Position numbers and translations under genes: made by a program. A DNA stretch of 64,000 nt from Megaera sp965229545 (GTDB lineage: Bacteria; Pseudomonadota; Alphaproteobacteria; Rickettsiales; Rickettsiaceae): assembly GCA_965229545.1 (NCBI GenBank), contig OZ245887.1:930001-994000 (forward strand). The letters run 5' to 3'. The notes beneath the pieces are model-generated. The model had not been told where the DNA came from. It saw only the letters and a program-made list of their open reading frames with translations, and did not search any database. Below are positions 9,395-18,160 of the stretch, piece after piece; the first letter of the stretch is position 1; every line of letters begins with the position of its first letter.

Positions 9395-9637
9395 TTACTC
9401 TTTATCTATTTCCTGAATTACTGCTTTTTCAGCTGGTGTAAGGGTACCCTTGGATGGCTTTTGTACATCTGTTTTTACAATTTTTGATGAATTGAAATGT
9501 GGCGGTATTTCAAGAGGTTTGGCTTTTGTTACCTGAAGTTCATCTGGGATATTTTCGGTTAAACCTAGGGTTTTTTTTGTATTTTTACAAGAAGATAATA
9601 GAAAAATTGCCATGATAGCGCATAATGTTTGTTTCAT
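9395..9637 (-). CDS. Small outer-membrane lipoprotein, BamF-like (DUF3035-like)
   Basis: 80 residues with a lipoprotein signal: hydrophobic helix then LLSSC (lipobox; Cys17). The mature part LGLTENIPDELQVTKAKPLEIPPHF resembles the signature of the alphaproteobacterial BamF/DUF3035 lipoproteins (GL-x-K-x-x-PDEF-x-V-x-x-x-x-PL-x-x-PP). That family is a peripheral subunit of the BAM complex in Caulobacter. Identity is inferred from this short signature alone. BamA and a BamB-like protein are encoded elsewhere in this window. The Phe of PDEF is Leu here. Confidence 0.65.
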   Translation of the reverse strand: MKQTLCAIMAIFLLSSCKNTKKTLGLTENIPDELQVTKAKPLEIPPHFNSSKIVKTDVQKPSKGTLTPAEKAVIQEIDKE

Positions 9638-9753
9638 ATTACTACTTATTTAGTTGATCGGTTAAATGCTTATGTTCACAAATTTTGTCACATCATAATA
9701 ACGATTACGTTTTTGATCAAGCGGTTTTTTATTAATAAGAGCTACAAAGATTA

Positions 9754-10506
9754 TTATAGGTATCTACTAACACAAGCTGTTAGAACACTAGCGACATATT
9801 GACTATCTGTAGGAGAACCAGCAAGCAAATGGTCTGCTTTATCTAGAGATACAAAACTTTTTGGGTGTTTTGCATATTCATAAATTTTTTGAGCATTTAC
9901 AATTCCTACTATTTTATCAATAGGGGAGTGCATAACCAGTAGTGCTTTTTTTAGATTAGATATCTTAGTTGGCATATCCTGGTTTGCGATGTCATCTAAG
10001 AATTGTTTTTTAATGTTGAATTTTCTACCACCCAAGATTACTTCTGCCTGCCCTTTTTCGTTTATTTCATCAAGGTGTTTTGCGAAATTGTTCTTAACGT
10101 GAGCTGTATTGCAAGGTGAACCGATTGTTGCTACAGCTTTGACTTCCGGAATACTAGAAGCAGCTGCTAGTGCTGCTGTTCCACCAAGACTATGTCCTAC
10201 CAAAATCTGGGGAGCTTCAAAGTTTTTTCTCATAAAATCGGCTGCAGCGATTAGGTCATTTACATTTGAAGAAAAATTAGTATTAGCAAAATCACCGTCA
10301 CTTGCCCCAAGGCCGGTGTAATCGAATCGGAATAGAGCGATTTCTGCCTCCTTAAGGGCTCTTACAATCCTGCTGACAGCAGTAATATCCTTATTACCGG
10401 TAAAATAATGTGCAAATAATACATAAGCTCTTGGATTTTTAGGTAATTCAAGTCTTGCAGCAAGTTTATATCCTAAGGATCCAGTAAAAGTTAATCTAAT
10501 ACTCAC
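9754..10506 (-). CDS. Alpha/beta-hydrolase
   Basis: A 250-residue serine hydrolase. The nucleophile elbow is GHSLGG (about residue 105), the acid is likely Asp in HSPIDKIVG, and the base is His in LDKADHLLAG. YVLFAHYFTGNKD carries the oxyanion-hole region. The overall sequence matches the hydrolase half of bifunctional hydrolase/OsmC proteins, but no OsmC domain is present or encoded next door. The substrate is unknown. The ATG is chosen because the family starts near this point (MSIRLTFTGS). Confidence 0.85.
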   Translation of the reverse strand: MSIRLTFTGSLGYKLAARLELPKNPRAYVLFAHYFTGNKDITAVSRIVRALKEAEIALFRFDYTGLGASDGDFANTNFSSNVNDLIAAADFMRKNFEAPQILVGHSLGGTAALAAASSIPEVKAVATIGSPCNTAHVKNNFAKHLDEINEKGQAEVILGGRKFNIKKQFLDDIANQDMPTKISNLKKALLVMHSPIDKIVGIVNAQKIYEYAKHPKSFVSLDKADHLLAGSPTDSQYVASVLTACVSRYL

Positions 10507-10753
10507 AGATGTAATGTAGGTGTTTTATGAAAAAATATTTCTAAAATTAATGGCGTGGTTTTATATAAATGGTTTAATTTTGTCAACCTTTTTAGGTTTT
10601 ATTACAGGAGTGTTTATGATTTATAACAAGCTATTAGGATAAAACTAATAATTTACTTTTTGTTAATATAACAGGGATAAAATAAACTTATAACAAAGTT
10701 TTAAATCTCATTTTAAAAGTTACTTTGTTATTAAATAAGGTTAGAGATAGATT

Positions 10754-10924
10754 ATGGAATTTATAGTAACAATTTTAGTAGTTTTATCGGTTATATTATT
10801 AATGTTTATAGATAAAATCATTGGGTATTCGTATCCTACAGGTTCTCTGTCAGCTGTAGAAAAAGATTTGGATAGTGTCCTCAATGAAAGTGACTGTATG
10901 AGGGTCCATAGCACAATTGAATAG
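10754..10924 (+). CDS. 56-residue single-pass membrane peptide, unknown
   Basis: A short gene supported by context. ATG at 10754, stop TAG at 10922-10924, and a terminator-like hairpin 14 bases further on. Residues about 3-19 are a strongly hydrophobic helix (FIVTILVVLSVILLMFIDK); the rest is polar, with a central GYSYPTGSLSAVEKDLDSVL and one Cys near the C-terminus. No weak or internal stop codons and a coherent membrane-anchor design argue for a real gene. No family is recognised. Confidence 0.5.
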   Translation: MEFIVTILVVLSVILLMFIDKIIGYSYPTGSLSAVEKDLDSVLNESDCMRVHSTIE

Positions 10925-10938
10925 AATTACTTAATAAA

Positions 10939-10960
10939 GGGAGTTAATTTTTAAACTCCC
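10939..10960 (+). terminator. Hairpin after the 56-residue membrane peptide gene
   Basis: GGGAGTT, eight A/T bases, AACTCCC: a 7-bp stem 14 bases past the stop. The T-run after the stem is poor, but the position and GC contrast fit a factor-independent terminator. Confidence 0.55.
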
Positions 10961-11242
10961 TGCTGTATAATTAAATATAGAAAATTCTAAGTGTATCTAT
11001 TTTAGAATGTTGATTATTTTCGGATGTAATTAGTCTTAATATAACTGGAAAACTATAGGTCATTATAACTTAACGTTTTCCAAATAAGTAATAAACTTAA
11101 TAAATTAACAAAATAACAATAGGCTTATAATTGTGTTATAGAAAAGATAAAAATACTTACCTAGCAAGTATGGGTATCTTTTTTTATGGCATCACAGTAA
11201 GTTTAATAGGTAACCATAATAAAAAATTGATACCGTATCCTG

Positions 11243-11644
11243 TTACTTTTTATCATTTTTTTCACCGATTGTTTCCACATTAATTAAAGATTTTCTATTT
11301 AAGGGAAGCCGTTTTTTGTAATCCTGTTCTGTTTTTAAATAATTCTGAGCTTCTTGAGATAGTTGTTTGTATAATAACCTTTTTTCTTTATTAATTTTGG
11401 CTATTTCTTTTCGATAAGTGATTATTTCCTCACGAACTTCGGCCGGAATTTTAGCTACATAACTTTTATACTCTTCCACAACTTTTTGAAATTCAGCCGG
11501 TTCCTTAATAGGGTCGGCACTTGTTTTTTGAATTTCGGCATTTGATGATTTTGAAAGTGGAGTCGGCTGTTTTTCACCTGTAGCAAAAGTGATTGTTGTT
11601 ATCATTGTAATCAAGGAAATAGTGGCAATTTTAAAACTTCTCAT
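11243..11644 (-). CDS. Secreted/periplasmic protein of unknown function
   Basis: 133 residues with a Sec signal (MRSFKIATISLITMITTITFA, cleavage probably after ...FATG). A highly charged, helix-rich mature part follows: AEFQKVVEEYKSYVAK, PAEVREEIITYRKEIAKINK, KRLLYKQLSQEAQNYLKTEQ. It looks like a small coiled-coil periplasmic protein. No family is recognised. It stands alone upstream of and divergent from prmA (91-bp gap). Confidence 0.65.
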   Translation of the reverse strand: MRSFKIATISLITMITTITFATGEKQPTPLSKSSNAEIQKTSADPIKEPAEFQKVVEEYKSYVAKIPAEVREEIITYRKEIAKINKEKRLLYKQLSQEAQNYLKTEQDYKKRLPLNRKSLINVETIGEKNDKK

Positions 11645-11735
11645 GGAACACTCCTAAATATTTAAGTTATTGAATAATACGGTAATTATTGCTAATTATA
11701 AAATTCATAGCGTTAATTATTTTCGAATATAAATC

Positions 11736-12635
11736 ATGGATAATCTTTTTAGTCAACTGAAAATCACATATAAAGTATACTTTAACACCTTATATAAGTA
11801 TTTAGAATCTTTCGAAAAATTTTTTCCGGAAAATATCTTGGGTATTAGTCCATTTGAGGTAGAATCTAAAACAATTGACGCAGCTGATGACGATATATGG
11901 TATGTTGAGGCTTATTTTGCCAAAGAATTACACAAGCAATCCTTTGCTAAGAATCTGCAAAACTTTTCTACAACCAATAACCTAGAGATTATAGGAGATA
12001 TAGGTTTTGCCACTATAGAAGATAAAGATTGGGTGGCCGAATATCAGAAACAGCTAATTCTAATTCGTATAGGTAAGTTTTTTATAACTGCCTTACACCA
12101 GCTAGATCAGTGTCCCCTTGATTGTTTACCGATTGTTCTTCAAGCATCCCGAGCTTTTGGTACTGGTGATCATCCTACAACTGCCGGCTGTCTGGAAGCT
12201 ATGGAAGAATTATCAGCTTTTGATTTTAAAGAAATTTATGATATTGGTACTGGAAGTGGAATATTGAGTTTTGCTGCTGAAAAAATATGGCCACGCGCGG
12301 ATGTTTTAGCGTGCGATATTAAGGAAATAGCAATAGAAGTAGCAAAAATTAATAAACAATTTAATAATTCTAAGGTTTTTTTCTATCGCAATACTGCTAA
12401 AGATTTACTAATTCCGAGTATAAAAAATAAACAATTTGATTTGATAATTAGTAATATTTTAGCGGTACCGTTAATCGATTTAGTTCCTTTAATATGTTCT
12501 TTATTAAGTAAAACTGGCAGATTAATTATTTCAGGATTTCTAGATTACCAAACTGATGAAGTAATAGACTCTTATATAAGAAATAGAATAGAGGTACAAA
12601 AAATTTTTGATAAAAAAGGTTGGTTACAATTTTAG
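11736..12635 (+). CDS. prmA: Ribosomal protein L11 methyltransferase
   Basis: SAM-dependent enzyme that trimethylates ribosomal protein L11. It has 299 residues, the usual length. The sequence shows SRAFGTGDHPTTAGCLEAME before the SAM site. Motif I is IYDIGTGSGILSFAAEKI, with the acidic residue of motif II in VLACDIKEIA. The ISNILAVPL segment is typical of PrmA (N-I/L-L substrate-side motif). The N-terminal L11-binding domain is retained. Intact, with its own transcription unit before tlc1. Confidence 0.94.
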   Translation: MDNLFSQLKITYKVYFNTLYKYLESFEKFFPENILGISPFEVESKTIDAADDDIWYVEAYFAKELHKQSFAKNLQNFSTTNNLEIIGDIGFATIEDKDWVAEYQKQLILIRIGKFFITALHQLDQCPLDCLPIVLQASRAFGTGDHPTTAGCLEAMEELSAFDFKEIYDIGTGSGILSFAAEKIWPRADVLACDIKEIAIEVAKINKQFNNSKVFFYRNTAKDLLIPSIKNKQFDLIISNILAVPLIDLVPLICSLLSKTGRLIISGFLDYQTDEVIDSYIRNRIEVQKIFDKKGWLQF

Positions 12636-12664
12636 GAAAGGTAAAAAATGATTAATATTTATCC

Positions 12665-12692
12665 TTGACTTTTTAAGTCAATTGTATATTAT
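12665..12692 (+). promoter_or_regulatory. Promoter with overlapping palindrome upstream of tlc1
   Basis: TTGACT (12665-12670), 16-bp spacer, TATTAT (12687-12692), a close match to a sigma-70 promoter. The -35 box is one arm of the perfect inverted repeat TTGACTT-TTT-AAGTCAA (12665-12681), so a dimeric regulator could sit on it. The predicted start of transcription near 12699 precedes the ATG at 12733, which supports that start over an in-frame ATG at 12682. Confidence 0.5.
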
Positions 12693-12732
12693 GCGGTCAA
12701 AGTTATGTCTAACTAAAAACATTAATATAGTC

Positions 12733-14232
12733 ATGGAAAATTCACAAAAGTCTAACTTTGGTGCAGAATTAAGAAGAGTATTTTGGCCTATTGAGTGGCA
12801 TGAAAACAAAAAATTTCTGCCGATGGCGGCTATGATGTTTTGTATACTTTTTAATTATTCTACACTTCGTTCTATAAAAGATGGCTTTGTTGTAACTGGT
12901 ATAGGTCCGGAAGCAATAAGTTTCCTAAAAACCTATGTGGTCCTACCTTCGGCAGTTATAATGATGGTGGTTTATGCTAAGCTCTGTAATATAATGAGTC
13001 AGCAAAAAGTATTTTATACCATTGCATGGTTTTTTTCTTTATATTTAACATTTTTTGCTTTCGTTCTCTATCCGTATCCAGAATTTTTTCATCCAAATCA
13101 CCAAACTATTGAAGGCTTAGTAGTAGAATATCCTAACTTAAAATGGTTTATCCGTATTTGTGGGCAGTGGAGTATAGCTTCTTTTTATGCTATATCTGAG
13201 TTATACGGTAGTATGATGCTTAGCTTGTTATTCTGGCAATTCGCAAATCAGATCACAAAAACAAGTGAAGCAAAAAGATTTTATTCAATGTTTGGATTGC
13301 TCGGTAATTTTTCCTTGCCGTTAGTTGCTGCTACTCTTGGTTATCTGCTTAGCTCGGAGATCAATATAGTTGCAGAGGAATATCGTTTTATTCCTGTAAT
13401 ATGTATTGTGATTTTTAGCAACATCCTTGTTATGTTTTTCTATTTTTGGATGAATAAAAATGTCCTTACTGATCCTCGTCTTTATGATTCCGGAGAAGCG
13501 GCTGGTAAACCTAAGAAGAAAAAAGCTAAGTTGTCATTAGGTGAAAGTTTTAAAATGATATTTACTTCAAAATATCTAGGGCTTCTTGTAACTTTAATTC
13601 TAGCTTATGGTATATCTATTAATTTAGTTGAAGGCGTCTGGAAAGCTAAACTTAGAGAATTATACCCTACAAAAGAAGCATATACTATGTTTATGGGTAA
13701 TTTCCAAGCATACCAAGGTGTTGCGGCTATTATTTTTATGCTTGTAGGTAGTAATATTCTAAGAAGGGTATCTTGGGCAACAGCGGCTATATTTACCCCT
13801 ATGATGATTCTTATTACCGGAATTGGATTTTTCTCTTTTATTATATTTGATCAAACTATAGGGTTATATTTTGCAGCCTTTTTTGGTACAGGTCCTCTCG
13901 CTCTTGCCGTGGTTATTGGCACAGCACAGAATGTGCTTAGTAAAGCAACAAAATATTCGTTATTTGATTCGACAAAAGAAATGGCATACATACCTCTTGA
14001 TGACGAAATGAAAACCAAGGGTAAAGCAGCTGTTGATGTAATAGGCGGTAGGTTTGGGAAATCTGGGGGCGGTATAATCCAGTCCACTTTCTTTATTCTG
14101 CTACCTACATATACGTTTGCTGAGGCAACTCCTTATTTTGCCGGTGTATTTTTTGTCATAGTGATTTTATGGATATTTGCTGTGCAAGGATTAAGCAAAG
14201 AGTATCAAAAACTTACAACTGGTGAAAAATAA
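12733..14232 (+). CDS. tlc1: ATP/ADP translocase (nucleotide transporter)
   Basis: Exchanges host ATP for bacterial ADP across the inner membrane, the hallmark of energy parasitism in Rickettsiales and Chlamydiae. From ATG 12733 it has 499 residues, essentially the length of rickettsial Tlc1. The core matches that family closely: WPIEWHENKKFLPMA, LNYSTLRSIKDGFVVT-like segment, KRFYSMFGLLGNFSLP, WMNKNVLTDPRLYD, EGVWKAKLRELYPTKEAYT and GGRFGKSGGGIIQSTFF. There are about twelve membrane segments. A frame extension to 12682 would run through the promoter and is rejected. A strong terminator follows. Confidence 0.95.
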   Translation: MENSQKSNFGAELRRVFWPIEWHENKKFLPMAAMMFCILFNYSTLRSIKDGFVVTGIGPEAISFLKTYVVLPSAVIMMVVYAKLCNIMSQQKVFYTIAWFFSLYLTFFAFVLYPYPEFFHPNHQTIEGLVVEYPNLKWFIRICGQWSIASFYAISELYGSMMLSLLFWQFANQITKTSEAKRFYSMFGLLGNFSLPLVAATLGYLLSSEINIVAEEYRFIPVICIVIFSNILVMFFYFWMNKNVLTDPRLYDSGEAAGKPKKKKAKLSLGESFKMIFTSKYLGLLVTLILAYGISINLVEGVWKAKLRELYPTKEAYTMFMGNFQAYQGVAAIIFMLVGSNILRRVSWATAAIFTPMMILITGIGFFSFIIFDQTIGLYFAAFFGTGPLALAVVIGTAQNVLSKATKYSLFDSTKEMAYIPLDDEMKTKGKAAVDVIGGRFGKSGGGIIQSTFFILLPTYTFAEATPYFAGVFFVIVILWIFAVQGLSKEYQKLTTGEK

Positions 14233-14258
14233 TACATTTTTCAGCTAATAGGGACAAT

Positions 14259-14297
14259 AAAAGCCGTTTTGCATATTTAGAGCGAAGCGGCTTTTTT
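14259..14297 (+). terminator. Factor-independent terminator of tlc1
   Basis: AAAAGCCG...CGGCTTTT stem (8 bp Watson-Crick, extended to about 14 bp with two G-U pairs by TTTTGC/GCGAAG), ending in a run of T. It lies 27 bases after the tlc1 stop. Confidence 0.85.
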
Positions 14298-14414
14298 ACG
14301 TATATAAAATGTTATAGCAAAAACTATTGTGTGGCTTGCACACCATAGAACAAACCATATAATAAACCGACTCATTAACAGTTTTATTTGTAATTTACTC
14401 ATAATTTACGATTT

Positions 14415-14444
14415 AATAATAGCTTAGAATACTAGGCTATTATT
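14415..14444. promoter_or_regulatory. 13-bp hairpin just before the kinase/Sca4-like relic
   Basis: AATAATAGCTTAG, loop AATA, CTAGGCTATTATT: 12 of 13 pairs are Watson-Crick and the other is G-U. It ends four bases before the AAGAGG ribosome site of the relic gene. Its place, directly at the ribosome site and far from tlc1, fits an operator or RNA switch better than a terminator. Confidence 0.45.
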
Positions 14445-14458
14445 TATAAGAGGTGTTT

Positions 14459-15175
14459 ATGGCAGGTGAGTTTGATCCAAAATACGGTATACGTAAAGGC
14501 GATAAAGAAGATGGAATACATGAAGCTGACCCTGATGGAGGCAGGTATGACCTTGTATCGCCAAAAGGGGAAGTGCTTGAAAGATTTTTAATCAAGCGCG
14601 ATACTCATAACGGTAAGAATGATATCGCTGAATATTTAGCCGCATCAATATTTCAACAAACTGCTCCTGGTTATGGTGCACAGATTGAGTTAGCTAAGAA
14701 TCAATCTGCAAATCCTCAAAACCCTGAAAATCAGAATGCTTTCTTAGCCTCAAGATTTTTTAAACAAGGTTACCGAGATTTTTTTAAAGATAACACCTAC
14801 GTTTTTTCAACACGGACCGGAACCTTAGCTGGATTGGAATCCGCAGGGCTTAAATCTCCCAAATCGGCTTTTAAAAAGAAAATTGAAGGTGCTTATGAAT
14901 ATAATGGTTATGAGCAAACCATGGTTACTTCTCTTCTGCTAGGGGATTTTTCTGTCCATTCAGGAAATATTGGAGTTATAGATATTGAAGGTGAAAAGGA
15001 TAAGTAACCTAAAAAGCAACTAGTGAGAATAGATTTTGGAGCAGCTTTTAGAGATTTTACAGATGATATTAATCCTTATAAGTCTATAAAAAATAGATCT
15101 GGTGGTGAAAAAAATTATTTTTTACGTGATCATCCAAAAAAGCGAACCATGAATAAAGCATTTGCTGCTGAGTTG
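14459..15175 (+). other. Kinase-like domain 1 within the relic
   Basis: Read across the TAA at 15005, this stretch has the ordered features of an APH/PI4-kinase-like fold. A lysine strand (VLERFLIKRD) comes first, then an acidic helix (NDIAEYLAASIFQQ). The catalytic-loop-like LLGDFSVHSGN follows (GD at about 14943), and then a metal-binding RIDFGAAFRDF (DFG at 15032-15040). Motif order and spacing resemble the lipid-kinase domain of the Legionella effector LepB and other GD-x-x-x-H-x-GN ... DFG enzymes. The match is by motif only. The nonsense codon lies between the catalytic loop and DFG, so even a truncated product would lack the metal site. Confidence 0.5.
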
Positions 15176-16011
15176 CGCAAAGGGGGTGGCAGCAGTTGAT
15201 CTTACTCCTGTTATTGAAGCAAAGTGGGCAGAAATACAGAAAAACTTTAATTCTGAAACTATACAAGAATTTGCTAAACAAATTAAAGTTCCGGGAGCTG
15301 ATAAAGGAGTAGTTACGCCAGAACAAATAAAAACCTATTTTACAGAAACCATGAAGAAAAGGCAACAATCCTTAAAAGATATTGCCTGTGAAATTGATAT
15401 AAAACTTGCTTTACAAGGTGAAAAAGTAGACGTAGCAAAATTGCAAGAAGCTATCGTCAGAAATCCCAAACATGTGGAACGCATTTTAGAAAACCCCCAA
15501 AATTCGCAACTTCGTATTTCTTTAGAAGAAAATCAGCTAAAGATATTACGGGAACAATTCGAGAGTAGTATCCATCTAGATATAGAAAAAACAAAGAGTT
15601 ATTTTGATAAAACTCTGGAAGAAATGCAAAAAAAGAATTTGAGAGACATAGAGAAAGCCAAACAGGCAGGAAAAGAGCCACCCGCCCTTATTGATTTTTC
15701 TCAATATGCGGCTTTGCAAAAACAATGGCATGATATCTGTGATAAAGCAGCAAAAAATCTTTCAAATGAGTTCAGTATTGATCTGGTGTATAGGAAAAAA
15801 ACTTTTGATGCTATAGAGGCTATGAGAACAGAAATAGATGAATTTCGTGTGCTTCAAAAACCAGAAGTTTATAAACAAGGTTTGCTAACAAACATTTCTA
15901 CACTTGGTAAAAACCTTGTAGAGGCTACTAGTGAAATTGCTAGAGCTGCAAACAGTCCTATTGATTATAATAAGTTTGACCTTACAACTGCAGCTGATAG
16001 TGGCGGTGTTA

Positions 16012-16690
16012 CAGGCAGTAAGCGTGTTAAAATGGATGGTAAAAATTACCAATTAAAACCGTCAATTATAGATAATGCCTTAAAGAGGCATGTTAAAGCT
16101 AACTGGACTGATAGGGAAAAAATTACGGTGAAGTAATTTCCTCTAAAATAGCCCGTAGTATCCTAATTACCGATTCTTTTGAAGCAGCTCCTAATGTGTC
16201 ATTAGTATATGATAAGGTTAGAAAACGAACCCCGGTAGCTTCAAAATATCTAGAGGGAGATAAGGTTAAGGTTAGAACCCTTGATGTATTTATCCAAGAA
16301 AAGACAGGTATTAAACTTGAAGGCAAGAAGCATATAAAATTTGTTGATGGAAGCAGAAAAAAGGATGGCACTAATCCCAAAAACAGGGAATACGACATTA
16401 GTGGGCTAGAAAATGCGGCCTTGCGTAGAGACATAGCAAAAGGTATAGCTGGCTCTATAATAAATGGAGATCATGATATTAATCCTGGTAATTTTGTTGT
16501 GGTTACCAAAGATGGACAAGATCGTGCAGCACGAATAGATTTTGAGCATGCTTTTAATGACCTCCTTAATACATCCAAAGCATTTGGTGGTACCGTAAGG
16601 AATAAGGATAATCAAGTTTTAGATTTTTTAAATAGAGAAAAAGTTGCTGGTCTTAAGTTTGGAGCAAAATCTAAACTGTGGCGTGATTAC
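16012..16690 (+). other. Kinase-like domain 2 within the relic
   Basis: A second copy of the same motif order. RVKMDGKNYQLKPS supplies the lysine strand and (Y)GEVISSKIARSI, read across the frameshift near 16120, the acidic helix. TPVASKYLEGDKVKV follows, then IINGDHDINPGN (GD near 16466) and AARIDFEHAFNDLL (DFE at 16538-16546). Compared with domain 1, the loop His is Asn and the Gly of DFG is Glu. Both changes are seen in degenerate members of such folds, so this copy may have been a pseudokinase or regulatory domain. Confidence 0.45.
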
Positions 16691-17254
16691 CCTGGTATGA
16701 TTCCTACTCAGGAAATGGCAGATGCTTTTAAGGAAGTGTCTCAATCCCCAGGATTAAGAGAAGGAATAGCTGCTGGAAGAGAAGAATTTACAGCACTTGA
16801 AGGCGATGGAGCGAAATAAAGATGAGAAAGGGATTGCACATTTAAAAAAATCGTTGGACGCAATAAGTAGTAATATAAGCGGTGTAGAACTTGATCCTAA
16901 ATTAAGTTCAAAAGAAACAATAAATGCTGCTTTTGCTAATATAGAGCAATTTGCCAAAGACAATCAACAAAAAATGGCGGACGTAAGTAAGCTTATGCAG
17001 CTTCAGGTTGATATTGATAAAATAATAGAAGGAAAAAAGAAAGGTGATGAACCGACTAAAGAGCAAATTGATCAAATAAAAGCAGCATATGCCGAATTGG
17101 AAAAAGCTAAGGGAATAGGGCAGAAAGGTGGTGGATTAGAATGGGTAAAAACTAGTGCTAGCAAAGCTGCTTATAAAGGTGATTTAGAAAGCTATATCAT
17201 GGAGCGTGGAGAACAGCTCGGGCTTAATAAGGAGTTAAGAAAAGAGTTAACTCG

Positions 17255-18160
17255 TACAGAAGGCGTGATAATGACCCCTTCCCCTCTTTTCTCCCGATCT
17301 GGAGATGCTATAGCATTATCAGGTCAGTCAGTAGAGCGGGGGAAGTGGAAAGAACTGGTAGAGGATTAGGGGAAACAGGTCAACCAGTTTTAGCTACTAG
17401 TAGCGGCAAACCACAAACTAGTCCTGTTATTGATCCTGTAGCCCTTGTTAGAGAAGAAATAATTAATAAACAGACTCAAATTCTAAAGAAGGCGGTTGCG
17501 ATATGCTTCATCCTGATACGGCCGGCCTTTAGCATGGAGCAGTTTAAAGATTATTTGAAAAACCATCAAAAGCTAGTAACTGATGCGCTTGAAAATCCTG
17601 TAACCAAGAGAGATATAGAAGCGCAACTGCAGCAAGCTGAAGTATCGGGTTATAAAAAATTTAATCAGGAATTTGCTAAAGTTGCAAGACCAGTTGCTTG
17701 GGACGGATCTTCTACAACCGGGGAAAAGACGCAAGTAGTTAAGAACAAAGCCGGCCAGGAGGTGTGTACATTAAAAGAAAAGACGTCATCTCAGGTATTT
17801 ACAGCTCCTGATGGGAGTACGAAACAGGTTAGTATACGCAGTATTGAATTTCCACCGTCACTGAAAGAAGGGAGCGGGCCAATGCACGCCTCATTTGCCT
17901 TAAAGGATGCAAGCGGACATAACATGCCGGCAAAAGATGCAGTTTATTTTACCGTACACTACGATAAATCAGGGAAGTTGATGGGAAGTTACTTCTCCTC
18001 AACCGATTAAGTTTATGGGTAAAGGAGATAATGCAATTGGTTATATTGAACGAAATGGAGAAGTATACACCTTGCGCCCGTGACGAAGAAAGCCTATACT
18101 GAAATGATGACGGAAGTAGCTAAAAACCAGGGTATGGGGATTAATTTATCTCCAAAAGAG
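17255..18160 (+). other. Sca4-like region of the relic
   Basis: After joining frames, the order of segments follows the N-terminal part of rickettsial Sca4 (the 120-kDa heat-stable antigen): EGVIMTPSPLFSRSGDAIAL; IDPVALVREEIINKQ; DYLKNHQKLVTDALENP; VSGYKKFNQEF; VVKNKAGQEVCTLKEKT; GPMHASFALKD; KDAVYFTVHYDKSGK; IKFMGKGDNAIGYIERNGE; VYTLPVTKKAYTEMM. Sca4 has equivalents in the same order (for example KAVYFTAHYE and AYIEHGGEIYTLAVTRGKY). The long middle and vinculin-binding parts of Sca4 are not present. The homology call rests on remembered Sca4 sequence; a profile search should confirm it. Confidence 0.75.

Noticed and set aside
12682..12732. Longer tlc1 start 17 codons upstream
   Set aside because: It overlaps the -10 box of the likely promoter, and the 499-residue form from 12733 matches the known Tlc1 length and N-terminus.
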